Below the pieces are notes generated by a model. That model was not told the DNA's origin. It searched no databases and saw nothing but the letters and a program-made list of their open reading frames with translations. A DNA stretch of 64,000 nt from the NCBI RefSeq assembly GCF_000717345.1, contig NZ_JNZA01000001.1, positions 261,538 to 325,537 of the forward strand. Direction: 5' to 3'. Shown here one piece after another: positions 25,437 to 36,363 of this stretch (position 1 is the stretch's first letter; the number at the start of each line of letters is the position of its first letter). The position numbers and the translations under genes are program-made. This stretch comes from Streptomyces lydicus. Its GTDB lineage: Bacteria; Actinomycetota; Actinomycetes; Streptomycetales; Streptomycetaceae.

Positions 25437-26114
25437 ATGGAGCAACTCGTCTTCACTGAAGCGACCGACCCGTTCTGTCTGGACCAGGCAGATGCCGTGG
25501 CATTGCTGACCGGAGCCCCGTGGGGCAGGTATGCCGTTATCGGCGACAGACTTTCGGCGGGAACCGGCGATCCCACCCCGGGCTACCAGGATCAAGGCTG
25601 GTCAGACCGGGTCGCTGGTGTCTTGCGGTCCGTCCGGCCGGATCTGCAATACCTCAATGTCTCTGAGGTCGGGGCAACAACCGCCCAGACGCTCGAGAAC
25701 CAGGTGGCCCGCATGGCTGAGTTCTCCCCGGACCTGCTCCACCTGCCATGCGGAGCCAACGACATCGTGCGACGCTGGCCGGACTTCGGCGAGATAGAAC
25801 GAACCCTTCGGCAGATGTACAGCCTGGCGAAGGGGACGGGCGCCTTGCTGACCACTTTCACGCTCGGCAGGGCGTATGACGTCCCGGTATTCCCTGACTG
25901 GCCGGAGCGGATTGCCGCGGTCAACGAGATCGTGCGCGGGCTGGCTTCCGAATACGACGCCCTCGTGGTGGACATGTGGGATCACCCGGTCAACGACCGC
26001 GGCAATTTGCTCAGTGAAGACCGTATCCACTTCTCGACCTCGGGTCAGGCCGTTATGGCGACCGAGGTGGTCAAGATGCTGGCCAGTTCCCTGGGACGTG
26101 CCGCATCGGCGTAA
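25437..26114 (+). CDS. SGNH/GDSL-type hydrolase
   Basis: SGNH-family esterase/lipase of 225 residues. Block I is YAVIGDRLSAGTGDP, where the Ser in GDxLS is the nucleophile; block III is PCGANDIVRR with the oxyanion Asn; block V DRIHFSTSGQAVMA carries Asp and His of the catalytic set. Block II Gly is in VSEVGATTAQT. The enzyme is cytoplasmic by lack of a signal peptide. ATG 25437 is dictated by the leaderless promoter; an earlier ATG would lie inside it. It is followed 98 bp later by an MFS exporter and both are probably repressed by the TetR protein at 27862. Deacylation of an antibiotic-like substrate is a guess. Confidence 0.8.
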   Translation: MEQLVFTEATDPFCLDQADAVALLTGAPWGRYAVIGDRLSAGTGDPTPGYQDQGWSDRVAGVLRSVRPDLQYLNVSEVGATTAQTLENQVARMAEFSPDLLHLPCGANDIVRRWPDFGEIERTLRQMYSLAKGTGALLTTFTLGRAYDVPVFPDWPERIAAVNEIVRGLASEYDALVVDMWDHPVNDRGNLLSEDRIHFSTSGQAVMATEVVKMLASSLGRAASA

Positions 26115-26212
26115 TCATCGCCCCGGGCCTGACCCCCGCCTGGCGAAACCGCCAGCCGAGCTTCCGGAATTCATGCAGTGCCGAACCCCAACAATTAAAG
26201 AGGTCTCTTATC

Positions 26213-27667
26213 GTGGCAAGTAGTCAGCAATCAGTTAGCCGGCCGGTAGCGACCGCGAAAGCTGACGCCATTCCGTGGATGACGATGTCGATCGTCTTGG
26301 CCGCCCTGTTCATGGCGGTCCTCGACTCGTTCATCGTCGTGGTCGCCGACCCCTCGATCGTGGCGGACCTGCATGCCTCCGACAGCGATGTTCAGTGGGT
26401 TCTGGCGGGGTATCAACTGAGTTACGCGGTCTTCATCATCACCGCTACTCGCCTGGCTGACCTGTACGGCCGCAAGCGAACGTTCCTTTTCGGGGTCGCC
26501 CTCTTCACGCTGGCATCAGTCGCTTGTGCACTGTCACCGAACGCAGGCAGCCTTATCGCCGCGCGTGTCATCCAGGGCCTGGGAGCCGCCCTGATGGTTC
26601 CTCAGGTGTTCGCGTTCGTCACGGTGCTGGTGCCGGCGGCGAGGCGGCACAGCGTCTACGGCGTGGTCGGCATTGTCATGGGTATGGCCACCATCGGCGG
26701 ACAGGTCGTCGGCGGACTGCTCATCGGCGCCAACCTGTTCGACTCCGGCTGGCGCATGGTGTTCTGGGTGAACGTGCCGATCGGAATCGTCCTGTTCCTG
26801 CTCGCCGTGCGTTTCGTGCCGGAGACTGGCCGAGCCGCTACCCGCAAGCTGGACATGCCCGGCGTCCTGGTGCTCAGCGTGGCCCTCTTCCTGCTGGTGC
26901 TCCCGCTGATCCAGGGGCAGGAGGCAGGCTGGCCAGGGTGGGTCTGGGCTTGCTTCGCGGGCAGCGCGGTCGCGTTCGGCTTGTTCGTCGCGATCGAGCG
27001 GCGCCTGGAACGGCGGGGCGGGGATCCGCTGGTCCCGCTGACGCTGTTCAAGCAGCGCTCGTTCTCGCTCGGCATCATTCTCGTCCTCGCCCTGTACGCG
27101 CTGATCTACTCGTACTACCTGGCCTTGTCGGTAACGATGCAGCAGGGCCTCAACATGTCGGCGCTCGGCGCGGGCCTGGTCCAGGCGCCGGCAGCCACGG
27201 CATTCTTCGTGTTCAGCATGGTAGCGAGCCGGATCATTCCGAAATACGGACGACGTGTCCTAGAGGTAGGGGCGGTCATTCTGGCGATCGGTTACCTGGC
27301 GACCGGCGTCTTGCTGGTGTCCGGCCCGCGGATCACTCCGCTGCTCGTGATTCCCACCCTCATTCTGCAGAGCGTCGGCGGCGGACTGGTCATCACGCCG
27401 GCGCTCAACACGGTGCTGAGCCGCGTCAAGCCGGAGTCGGCCGGTGTCGCTTCAGGGGTCTTGTCCACGGCTCAGCAGGTGGGCGGAGCGCTGGGCGTTG
27501 CCGCTATCGGAGCGGTCTTCTTCAGCTCGTTCCATCCCGCGGAAGTCGGCAGGGTCGCCGCCGCCGGTCACGCCTTTGCTGTCGCGTCCTTCGGGGTGTT
27601 GGCCTTCGCTGTCATAGCGGGAATCGTCGTCTTCCTTCTGCCGAAGCGGCCGGCAACTCAGGCATGA
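26213..27667 (+). CDS. MFS drug exporter, DHA2 (14-TM) family
   Basis: Major-facilitator efflux protein of 484 residues with 14 hydrophobic helices, EmrB/QacA type, driven by the proton gradient. Motif A appears as RLADLYGRKRTF in loop 2-3, helix 1 contains LAALFMAVLDSFIVVVADPS (motif D1-like), and motif C is in helix 5 region (VVGIVMGMATIGGQVVGGLL). GTG 26213 has AAAGAGG about 9 nt upstream. Co-transcribed with the SGNH hydrolase and ended by a strong hairpin. It could export the thiopeptide or be an unrelated resistance module abutting that cluster. Confidence 0.9.
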   Translation: MASSQQSVSRPVATAKADAIPWMTMSIVLAALFMAVLDSFIVVVADPSIVADLHASDSDVQWVLAGYQLSYAVFIITATRLADLYGRKRTFLFGVALFTLASVACALSPNAGSLIAARVIQGLGAALMVPQVFAFVTVLVPAARRHSVYGVVGIVMGMATIGGQVVGGLLIGANLFDSGWRMVFWVNVPIGIVLFLLAVRFVPETGRAATRKLDMPGVLVLSVALFLLVLPLIQGQEAGWPGWVWACFAGSAVAFGLFVAIERRLERRGGDPLVPLTLFKQRSFSLGIILVLALYALIYSYYLALSVTMQQGLNMSALGAGLVQAPAATAFFVFSMVASRIIPKYGRRVLEVGAVILAIGYLATGVLLVSGPRITPLLVIPTLILQSVGGGLVITPALNTVLSRVKPESAGVASGVLSTAQQVGGALGVAAIGAVFFSSFHPAEVGRVAAAGHAFAVASFGVLAFAVIAGIVVFLLPKRPATQA

Positions 27668-27723
27668 GGGCGAGTATCACCAGCCATGGCCAGGGCCGAG
27701 GATGAAGCGGGCCCAGCCGTAGC

Positions 27724-27754
27724 GACGTCCGGGCAGCTCAATTGCCCGGACGTC
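27724..27754 (+). terminator. Terminator after the MFS gene
   Basis: 12-bp perfect stem GACGTCCGGGCA / TGCCCGGACGTC with a 7-nt loop, 57 bp after the MFS stop and between two convergent transcripts, so it can serve both directions. Confidence 0.8.
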
Positions 27755-27861
27755 CACCCTTCGGAGAGCCCGGCTCTCGGATGAGGGTGAAGAACGGCAA
27801 GCGACGAGGTGGTGGACCTCGGTCCACCCCCTCGTCGCGTCATTGTCGCGTCATCGCCGCG

Positions 27862-28479
27862 TTATTGCGGGGCGGTCAGCAGGCCCTCGACAATGCGGCG
27901 GACCTTGTCCACCGCGCTGTCGTCCCCGAGCCGAAGAGCCGTGTTTGCGGCGCACAGCACCGCGTCGATCTGGAAGACGGCGAGTTCGACGTCCAAGTCC
28001 GCGATCTCACCGGCGTCAATGGCGTGCCGCAGTTCGCCGGCGATGACGTCGAGCCACTGCTGCTGGTCGCGGAAGAGCGCGTCATGGACGGGCCCGGTCC
28101 TGCCGTCGAACTCCGCGAGATTCGCGGCTCGGAAGCAGCCGCCTGCGAACAGCGGGGTCGAGGCGTAGACGACCCACGCGTCGATAAGCGCGCGCAGACG
28201 TGCGACGCCGCGCGGCGCGGACCTGGCCGGCCGGACGACATGGTCGATGAACATCTCGCGGGCGAAGTCGATGGCCGCCAGCTGCAGCGCTTCCTTCGTC
28301 TTGAAGAGCGTCTGGATGCCCGCCTTGCTGTGTCCGGTGTCCGTGGCCAGGCGGCCGAAACTGACCCCTTCGAGACCGTCGAGCGAGGCGATGTCGACCG
28401 CCCGCTCCAGTACGACCTTCCGGGTCCGGGCACCGCGCAGGAGGCGCTTGTCGGTGACATCTGCCGCGGCACTACACAT
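27862..28479 (-). CDS. TetR-family repressor of the SGNH/MFS operon
   Basis: TetR regulator of 205 residues. The helix-turn-helix is GLEGVSFGRLATDTGHSKAG, continued by IQTLFKTKEALQLAA, with recognition helix around HSKAGIQTLF. The C-terminal domain resembles TetR_C members with GCFRAANLAEFD. It converges on the MFS gene; the palindrome TACGGTCGATCGTA overlaps its own start codon and -10 and is almost the same as the box in the SGNH promoter, which makes autoregulation plus control of hydrolase and exporter very likely. ATG 28479 lies 7 nt after TACGAT, so the mRNA is probably leaderless. Confidence 0.88.
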   Translation of the reverse strand: MCSAAADVTDKRLLRGARTRKVVLERAVDIASLDGLEGVSFGRLATDTGHSKAGIQTLFKTKEALQLAAIDFAREMFIDHVVRPARSAPRGVARLRALIDAWVVYASTPLFAGGCFRAANLAEFDGRTGPVHDALFRDQQQWLDVIAGELRHAIDAGEIADLDVELAVFQIDAVLCAANTALRLGDDSAVDKVRRIVEGLLTAPQ

Positions 28480-28516
28480 ACGGTCGATCGTACCCCAGCT
28501 CGGCGGGCCTGGTCAG
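28479..28516 (-). promoter_or_regulatory. tetR promoter and operator
   Basis: On the minus strand CTGACC (28511-28516), 18-bp spacer, TACGAT (28487-28492), then 7 nt to ATG. The operator TACGGTCGATCGTA spans 28479-28492 (plus-strand reading). Confidence 0.6.
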
Positions 28517-28729
28517 TGAGCGGTATGCGGTATCGGAACGAGGTGTCGTTCTGGCGGTAGATCCTGGCGAACGGCCCCCAGCGCAAGCGCTGCCTGGTGT
28601 CTTCGGCTTCTTCGAGGTGCCGGTCCACGCCGGCTTTGAGGCGGAGGCGGGCGGAGGACCGCGCCACCGGCAGCGCCACTCGGTGGCCTGTTGCTGACGG
28701 AACCTTTCGAGCAGATCCAGGGTCTTCAT
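28500..28729 (-). pseudogene. Small gene with probable frameshift, unknown family
   Basis: A minus-strand frame starts MKTLDLLERFRQQQATEW at 28729 and then loses protein character. In the next frame protein-like text continues from about 28678 (ALPVARSSARLRLKAGVDRH, LEEAEDTRQRLRWGPFARIY, RQNDTSFRYRIPL). One base gained or lost near 28678 would join them. The composite would be a basic helical protein of about 75 residues; I do not recognise it. Confidence 0.35.
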
Positions 28730-29024
28730 GTGCAGTTCCTTACGCTGGTGCCTGACGAAGGCCGCCAGGAGGAACGCCAGGAGGAACAGGGAACGGCCCT
28801 CGGCTGCCGGCACCGTGAGACCCAGGGAGTCGCGGCGTGAACAGACGCAGGAGAAGTGGACCGCACTCGCGACGCAGCACCCGATGATGAGCTGACGGTC
28901 TGCGGGGAGCAGTTGGGTGCGCCGCCGGCAATGCCCCCGACTGCTTCGCTAGCGCGGTGCTCGTCCCAACTGGCCGACAGGCCCCCGCGCTTTCAGCGCT
29001 TTCAATGGAAAACGAGGTGGCGAG

Positions 29025-29336
29025 ATGTGGTCAGGCCGGCACGACGATTACTTCGAACAGACCGCACGGATGATTGCCGAGCAGCTACAGCAAAACCGCT
29101 CCAGAGAGCGCGCCAAGGCCGTCAAGTTCAGCAGAGAGCAAGTGGAACAGAGCCGCAAGATCGTCCATGACGTCCAAGCACTTGAACTGGAACGTCTCGC
29201 GGCCCTAGGGCAGATCCCACCGGCCGAATACAAGGCCCGCATAGTCGCTTTGGAAGAAGACGCCGACGAGGGAACCCGACATGACAATCCGTACCAGGGG
29301 TGGTACGGGTCAGTGGACCGGGCCGAGCGGCGATGA
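29025..29336 (+). CDS. Small coiled-coil-like hypothetical protein
   Basis: Protein of 103 residues, highly charged and helical (RMIAEQLQQNRSRERAKAVK, FSREQVEQSRKIVHDVQALE, LERLAALGQIPPAEYKARIV). It looks like a short coiled coil or SHOCT-like helical hairpin: the segment LERLAALGQIPPAEYKARIVAL resembles the SHOCT pattern (L..L...G.I...E...K). The C-terminus DNPYQGWYGS may be a linear motif. ATG 29025 has GAGGTGG 4-5 nt upstream. Function unknown. Confidence 0.6.
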   Translation: MWSGRHDDYFEQTARMIAEQLQQNRSRERAKAVKFSREQVEQSRKIVHDVQALELERLAALGQIPPAEYKARIVALEEDADEGTRHDNPYQGWYGSVDRAERR

Positions 29337-29875
29337 GTCAGTGACCTGAGGCGTTTGCGTGGTGAGCCTGGCAGAGGCTCCGTACGCTCGCGTTGCAGGC
29401 CGGCAGACGACTACGCCGTCAGACCATGCCCGGGTCCGGGCAGACCGATGCGAGCCGGCGTAGTCGTCCAACGCCCCACCCGCGCGCTGCCGTCGGGGGC
29501 GTGGTCGCTGACCTGTGACACTGCCGTCGGCAAGGGGCCGGGTCCATGAGCGGGGTGCGTCAAGTCAGCCGGACAGTGGTGCAAGCCAGGCCCTCCAGTC
29601 GTCGGGGCGATGACCAGCGGCATGCGAGGGACATAGCCGTACGCGAGAAGGCATCGGGCGATCGTGAGCCGACACATGGGTAGTTGCCACCTCCGCCGCA
29701 GGGTGAGCCAGCCGCTAGCAAAGAGGGAAGCGAGACAAGTGTAGGCAGACTGCTTGTCACCACGGGCGAATGTGTCACCCCACTGTCAGCGAGGGCAACG
29801 AGTTGCGCACCGTCACCCTCCCGGGAGGCAAACCATGCTCGCGTCCAGCCCTGGATGGATGTGCCCTGAGGGGTA
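29337..29875. other. Non-coding stretch with a nested hairpin
   Basis: No credible gene. At 29406-29468 a 13-bp inverted repeat GACGACTACGCCG / CGGCGTAGTCGTC encloses a second hairpin TGCCCGG-GT-CCGGGCA, a two-tier structure that could be a terminator of the preceding small gene or a structured RNA. Confidence 0.4.
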
Positions 29876-30364
29876 TCAGTGCCGTGCGGACCTTGATGTA
29901 CCGCGGTTCTCGGAGGCACCGTGTGGGAGGTGTGGACACGACAGGCCAGCGCGATCATTCGGCAGGCGCATGCGATGGGCCAGGTCACGCGTCATGCGCT
30001 GGGCAAGGCAACTGCGCCAGGAGACGTCGGGATAGCAGGCGCGCAGGTGGGAGACGGCGCGCGTGCCCAAGCCGCTGTCCTGCAAGGGCGCAGCGACGTC
30101 AACCTGCGTGATCACACCGCTCGCACAGTGTTCGCAGACTTCGTAGGTGACCTCGCCGACGACGCGACGGATGTACACCAGCAGCAGACTCTGCGCTCGT
30201 TCACTCGCCGGCGCCGGGGAGTGGAAGATCACCACGTCCCGGTAGGCGAGCACCCTTCGATGGAGCTTGCCGCGTCGGCGGCCCGGGCGCGTGTGCCGCG
30301 GCCGCCGGCGGTTTTGGAGGCCCCGCAGGAGGGCTCCCGGCACAAAGCTACGTGTGGCAACCAT
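29876..30364 (-). CDS. GNAT-like small protein, uncertain
   Basis: A minus-strand frame of up to 162 residues contains text like a GNAT core: LLLVYIRRVVGEVTYEVCEH, then GVITQVDVAAPLQDSGLGTR followed by AVSHLRACYPDVSW. The order (strand, VITxVxVxxxxxxxGLGTRA pyrophosphate loop, helix, HPxVxW) matches a group of Streptomyces acetyltransferase-like proteins. The basic N-terminal 45 residues are not family-like, so the true start is probably internal. The long basic C-terminal tail also looks unusual. May be a decayed gene. Confidence 0.4.
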   Translation of the reverse strand: MVATRSFVPGALLRGLQNRRRPRHTRPGRRRGKLHRRVLAYRDVVIFHSPAPASERAQSLLLVYIRRVVGEVTYEVCEHCASGVITQVDVAAPLQDSGLGTRAVSHLRACYPDVSWRSCLAQRMTRDLAHRMRLPNDRAGLSCPHLPHGASENRGTSRSARH

Positions 30365-30693
30365 GCACCCCGCCTACCCTCGCCGAAAGCGGACAGTCAC
30401 CTTGTTCTGCCACTTGCCGACTACGTCTCGCGTCCCGGCAGCAAACCGAGCGGCAACCCGAGGGTGGGTACGGCCAGGAGCAAGCTCACCGGATCGCTCT
30501 GAACAGCTGCTGTGTACGGGGCTGCGGTGGCCGTGGCAGCACTTCATCCAGCCGGAGCGGATGCGACGCTGAGCGCCCTCCCCAGGCGGGGCATCGCCTT
30601 GGTGGCGAACGCCGTATCTATTTCGTTTAGTGATCGTTTATCGAGGCTCGGCAGGCTGTGAAGTGTCGAGAAGGATCCTTCACAGGGGACGGT
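30365..30693. other. Leader region of the C2-like protein gene
   Basis: No gene seen. An inverted repeat TGTGAAG (30657-30663) / CTTCACA (30678-30684) with 14 nt between lies just before the start at 30694 and could be an operator or an mRNA hairpin. Confidence 0.35.
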
Positions 30694-31002
30694 ATGGCCA
30701 AGCTCTATCTGGAGAAGCTCAAGTGCGTCACGACTGAGGGCTGGAGCGGCTCCGACGAGCCGAGGCTTGTTGTCCAGAACCGTGGCACTGTGTGGAACGG
30801 GACGGTGCTGGGGGACCGGATGTACACCGTCAAGTACGACTGCCACTTCACTGGGACGATTGCCGTCTCTCTCGGGGAGGCCGGCGGAGCAGTCGGGGAC
30901 GGCAAGCTCGGCGAGCAGTGGATCACGGATACGCCTGGTGAGCGCAGCCTGCGCTTCAGGGCGGACGGTGCTGAGTACAACCTGCTGTATGCGGTGGAGT
31001 AA
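30694..31002 (+). CDS. Small beta-sandwich-like protein of unknown function
   Basis: Protein of 102 residues starting MAKLYLEKLKCVTTEGWSGS, with DEPRLVVQNRGTVWNGTVLG and TVKYDCHFTGTIAVSLGEAG. The pattern (AKxxxxxLKCVxTEDxxGSDE) is shared by a group of small C2-domain-like bacterial proteins whose conserved acidic loop may bind calcium. No signal peptide and no catalytic motif. GGGGAC precedes the ATG by about 5 nt. The neighbours on the right are transposon and pseudogene scraps, so it has no informative context. Confidence 0.6.
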   Translation: MAKLYLEKLKCVTTEGWSGSDEPRLVVQNRGTVWNGTVLGDRMYTVKYDCHFTGTIAVSLGEAGGAVGDGKLGEQWITDTPGERSLRFRADGAEYNLLYAVE

Positions 31003-31044
31003 GGATTTTCGCGTAACTGCTGGTCAAAGATGAGATGATCTTGT

Positions 31045-31215
31045 GGTGGCCGGTGCGACATGGCGTCGGAGCCGTCCTGGACAACGTGCAAGCCGGCCGC
31101 TGACCGCATCATCGACCACCTCGGCGACCTCGGCCGTCGCTCGCGCTCCAGCTCCGTAAGCGATGCCGCAAGGACGCCGTGCTGATCGTCGACGGCACCC
31201 TGGTCCCCACGCGGG
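31045..31215 (+). pseudogene. IS5-family transposase remnant
   Basis: About 55 codons survive: one frame holds HGVGAVLDNVQAGR, and after a break RKDAVLIVDGTLVPTRD-like text (DAVLIVDGTLVPTRDLD), the DDE-domain first-Asp region (VDGTLVPTRDH in intact relatives). Sequence after TRD no longer matches. Both ends are missing, so it is inactive. Confidence 0.6.
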
Positions 31216-31335
31216 ATCTGGACAGACCCGCCGACTGGACGAACTGCTCGGCCGGGAGCACGCCTGCGGGGACGGGGCTCCGTAGGGCCGGCCCCGCCTT
31301 CCCGGCGGCCCGTGGGGGCGGCGCGGTCGCCAGGG

Positions 31336-31770
31336 CTACGGATGCAGGTCGACCTTCGTGCGGCCCTCGATCCGCTTGTCGCACTTCTCGTATGCCGAGG
31401 GGGCCTGGTCCAGGGGTAGTTCGTGCGAGACGACGATGCTCGGCTTCGCCCGGCCCGCGATGATCATGTCGCGCAGCTGCCGCTCGTAGCGCTTCACGTT
31501 GCACTGCTCCTTCCCCCCTCGGCAGGCCCTTCTCGAAGAGCTTGCCGCTCGATACGAGGCGCATGGCCCGCTTGGCCTCCTCGTCAGGGCCTCCCGGGTC
31601 CGCCGGTCCGCCGGGGCATACCGACCCGGCACGCCCGGGGCGCCAGTGGGCCGGACCAGGGGGCCGGACCGTGTCGACGAGCGAGTTCAGGCGGTCGCCG
31701 GTTCCTCGTGGGCTTCGCCGTGCGCGATCGCCTGACAGCCGACGGTGTCCACACCCTTCCCCCGTGCTGG
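31336..31770 (-). pseudogene. Decayed Zn-dependent alcohol/formaldehyde dehydrogenase (FdhA-like), C-terminal part
   Basis: Remains of an MDR-family dehydrogenase near glutathione-independent formaldehyde dehydrogenase. The C-terminus reads NVKRYERQLRDMIIAGRAKP, then SIVVSHELPLDQAPSAYEKC, ending VDLHP at the stop (31336). Upstream, in another frame, DPGGPDEEAKRAMRLVSSGK and LFEKGLPRG, and further up AIAHGEAHEEPATALNSLVD. At least two frame changes (near 31520 and between 31640 and 31680) separate the pieces, and the catalytic-zinc N-terminal domain is absent. Inactive. Confidence 0.75.
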
Positions 31771-34450
<2,680 letters not shown>

Positions 34451-34454
34451 GCTC

Positions 34455-34493
34455 GATGTCCCGGTCGGCCACTCATCGGCCGACCGGGACATC
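34455..34493 (+). terminator. katG terminator
   Basis: 16-bp perfect stem GATGTCCCGGTCGGCC / GGCCGACCGGGACATC with a 7-nt loop, 4 bp after the katG stop. Confidence 0.9.
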
Positions 34494-35295
34494 CTTGCGA
34501 GCACGTCGGGGCGGTGACGAGCGATCCGCGAGGGCACCATCCACCAGCACTTGGGCAACCGCGAGCCCCTCAACCCGGAAAGCCGCGTCCCCCCAGCGTC
34601 GGATTCGGGCCGGGATGCCATGACGCACCCTGCCGGCCACTTGCGAGGCTGACCCCGGGCGGCGTGACGTTGTCCGGCGCGATGCTGTGAGGGGGCTGCG
34701 TGCGGCTGCGATTGTGAACGAAATGCTGCGCGCGTATGGCGGGAAAATCAGAAGGTGAGTCAAGCGCTGTCGCCGCATTGACTTGGCTGAATTTCACTGC
34801 CAACCTCCCGAGTGTGAGTCACTCGGAGAAGTTCACCGCACGCCTGCACGTCGATCTTCGACGCCAGGCCAGTGCCATCTGTGCCGCTGGCTGCTAGAGC
34901 TGCCGACCGGCGTCAGCTGCTGAGCGACCCATGATCCGGGTGCACTTTCCGGCCTGGAATTTCCTCGTCGCCTGGTGATTCTCCCCGCATGCCTACCCGG
35001 AATCTTCCGGGTTCGGTGCGTGTGCCGGCTTCTTTCACCTCATCATCATTCGCCTTTCCCTTTCGCCTTTTCGTACCTCGGGGTCTGGGCTTTCGTTACG
35101 CCCGCCGGCGGCGGAACTGCGGCTGATGCAGGCCACGGAGGGCTTCACCGGGCAATCGGCCACCACGCACCGGTCGTCGCCACCGCCGCCCCGTAGCCCA
35201 CCCGGCTCCTCGTACCCATCCCTTCGCCCCGCGCCCGTAACAAACGCCGCACGCGTCCCACCGCGCTCCACCTACCACTCGGACAGGACCTTGCC
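34494..35295. other. Long intergenic region between katG and the ABC importer
   Basis: About 800 bp with no gene I can defend. The stretch 34740-35050 is noticeably less GC-rich than its surroundings. It must contain the promoter of the importer operon; a GGACAGGACC purine-rich site precedes its start. Confidence 0.4.
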
Positions 35296-36360
35296 ATGAG
35301 CACGCTGATAACCCCGTCGAGCCGACGACAGTTCCTCACCCTGCTGGGCCTCTCGGCGGTCGCGGTCAGCTGCGGCTCCGGGGGTGGCGGCGCGGCCAAG
35401 GATCAGACCAAGACCCTGCGATATCAGGGTTGGGCGGGGTCCGTCATCCTGCCCGAACTGGCCGCGGACCTCGGCTTCCTGGAGGACGTGAAGCTGAAGT
35501 GGGTCGGCAACACGATCAGCGGGCCGCAGGACATCCAGTCGGCGGCCACCGGGCAGGTCGACTTCGGCGGCGCGTTCAACGGAGCGGTCGTCAAACTCGC
35601 TGCGAGAAAGGCTCCCATCACTGCGGTCATCAGCTACTACGGCGTCGACAAGGCTGCCTACAACGGCTTCTACGTCCTCAAGGACAGCCCGATCCACTCG
35701 GCCCGTGACCTGATTGGCCAGAAGGTCGGGATGAACACGCTCGGCGCGCACTCCGAGGCGATGCTCGACATCTATCTGCAACGCCACGGTCTGTCGCAGG
35801 CGGACGTCAAGAAGGTCGAGCCGTTGGTGGTACCGCCGGTCAACACCGAGCAGTCGCTGCGGCAGAAGCAGATCCAGGTGGGCGTCCTCGGCGACATCCT
35901 GCGCGACAAGGCCCTGCAGACCGGAGGCATCAGGCCGCTGTTCACCGACCACCAGCTGCTCGGCAACTTTTCCGCCGGTACGTATGTGGTGAACGACCGG
36001 TTCCTGAAGGAGAACCCTGACACCGCGCGCACCTTCGTCACGGGCGTCGCGCGTGCCATCGAGTGGGCCCGCGCCACACCACGCGACGAGGTCATCGCCC
36101 GGCAGGTCGAGATCGTCAAGAAGCGTGGCCGGAACGAGGGCACCGCCCCGCTGAAGTACTGGAAGTCCTTCGGCGTCGCCGAGACCGCCGGGCGCATCAC
36201 CGACAAGGAGCTCCAGCTATGGATCGACTGGCTCGCCAAACGCGGTGACATCGAGAAGGGCCAGGTCAAGGCGTCGGATCTGTACACCAACGAGTTCAAC
36301 GCGTATGGCAGGCCGGGCAAGTCGCCCGCGGCCGAGCCGACTTCCAAGAGCGGGAGCTGA
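35296..36360 (+). CDS. ABC importer substrate-binding lipoprotein (nitrate/sulfonate/taurine type)
   Basis: Periplasmic-type binding lipoprotein of 354 residues (SsuA/TauA-like, NMT1 fold). The N-terminus carries a Tat signal with twin Arg (SSRRQFLTLLGLSAVAVSCG), and AVSC is a lipobox, so the mature protein is anchored at Cys26 on the outer face of the membrane. Binding-fold landmarks are LRYQGWAGSVILPELAADLG, GQVDFGGAFNGAVVKLA, GQKVGMNTLGAHSEAMLDIY and ENPDTARTFVTGVARAIEWA. Ligand class (sulfonate, sulfate ester or similar) follows from the dioxygenase and transporter neighbours. First gene of a three-gene transporter operon. Confidence 0.9.
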   Translation: MSTLITPSSRRQFLTLLGLSAVAVSCGSGGGGAAKDQTKTLRYQGWAGSVILPELAADLGFLEDVKLKWVGNTISGPQDIQSAATGQVDFGGAFNGAVVKLAARKAPITAVISYYGVDKAAYNGFYVLKDSPIHSARDLIGQKVGMNTLGAHSEAMLDIYLQRHGLSQADVKKVEPLVVPPVNTEQSLRQKQIQVGVLGDILRDKALQTGGIRPLFTDHQLLGNFSAGTYVVNDRFLKENPDTARTFVTGVARAIEWARATPRDEVIARQVEIVKKRGRNEGTAPLKYWKSFGVAETAGRITDKELQLWIDWLAKRGDIEKGQVKASDLYTNEFNAYGRPGKSPAAEPTSKSGS

Positions 36361-36363
36361 CCC

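Noticed and set aside
34494..34640. Possible gene on either strand after the katG terminator
   Set aside because: Neither frame has a plausible start or recognisable domain.
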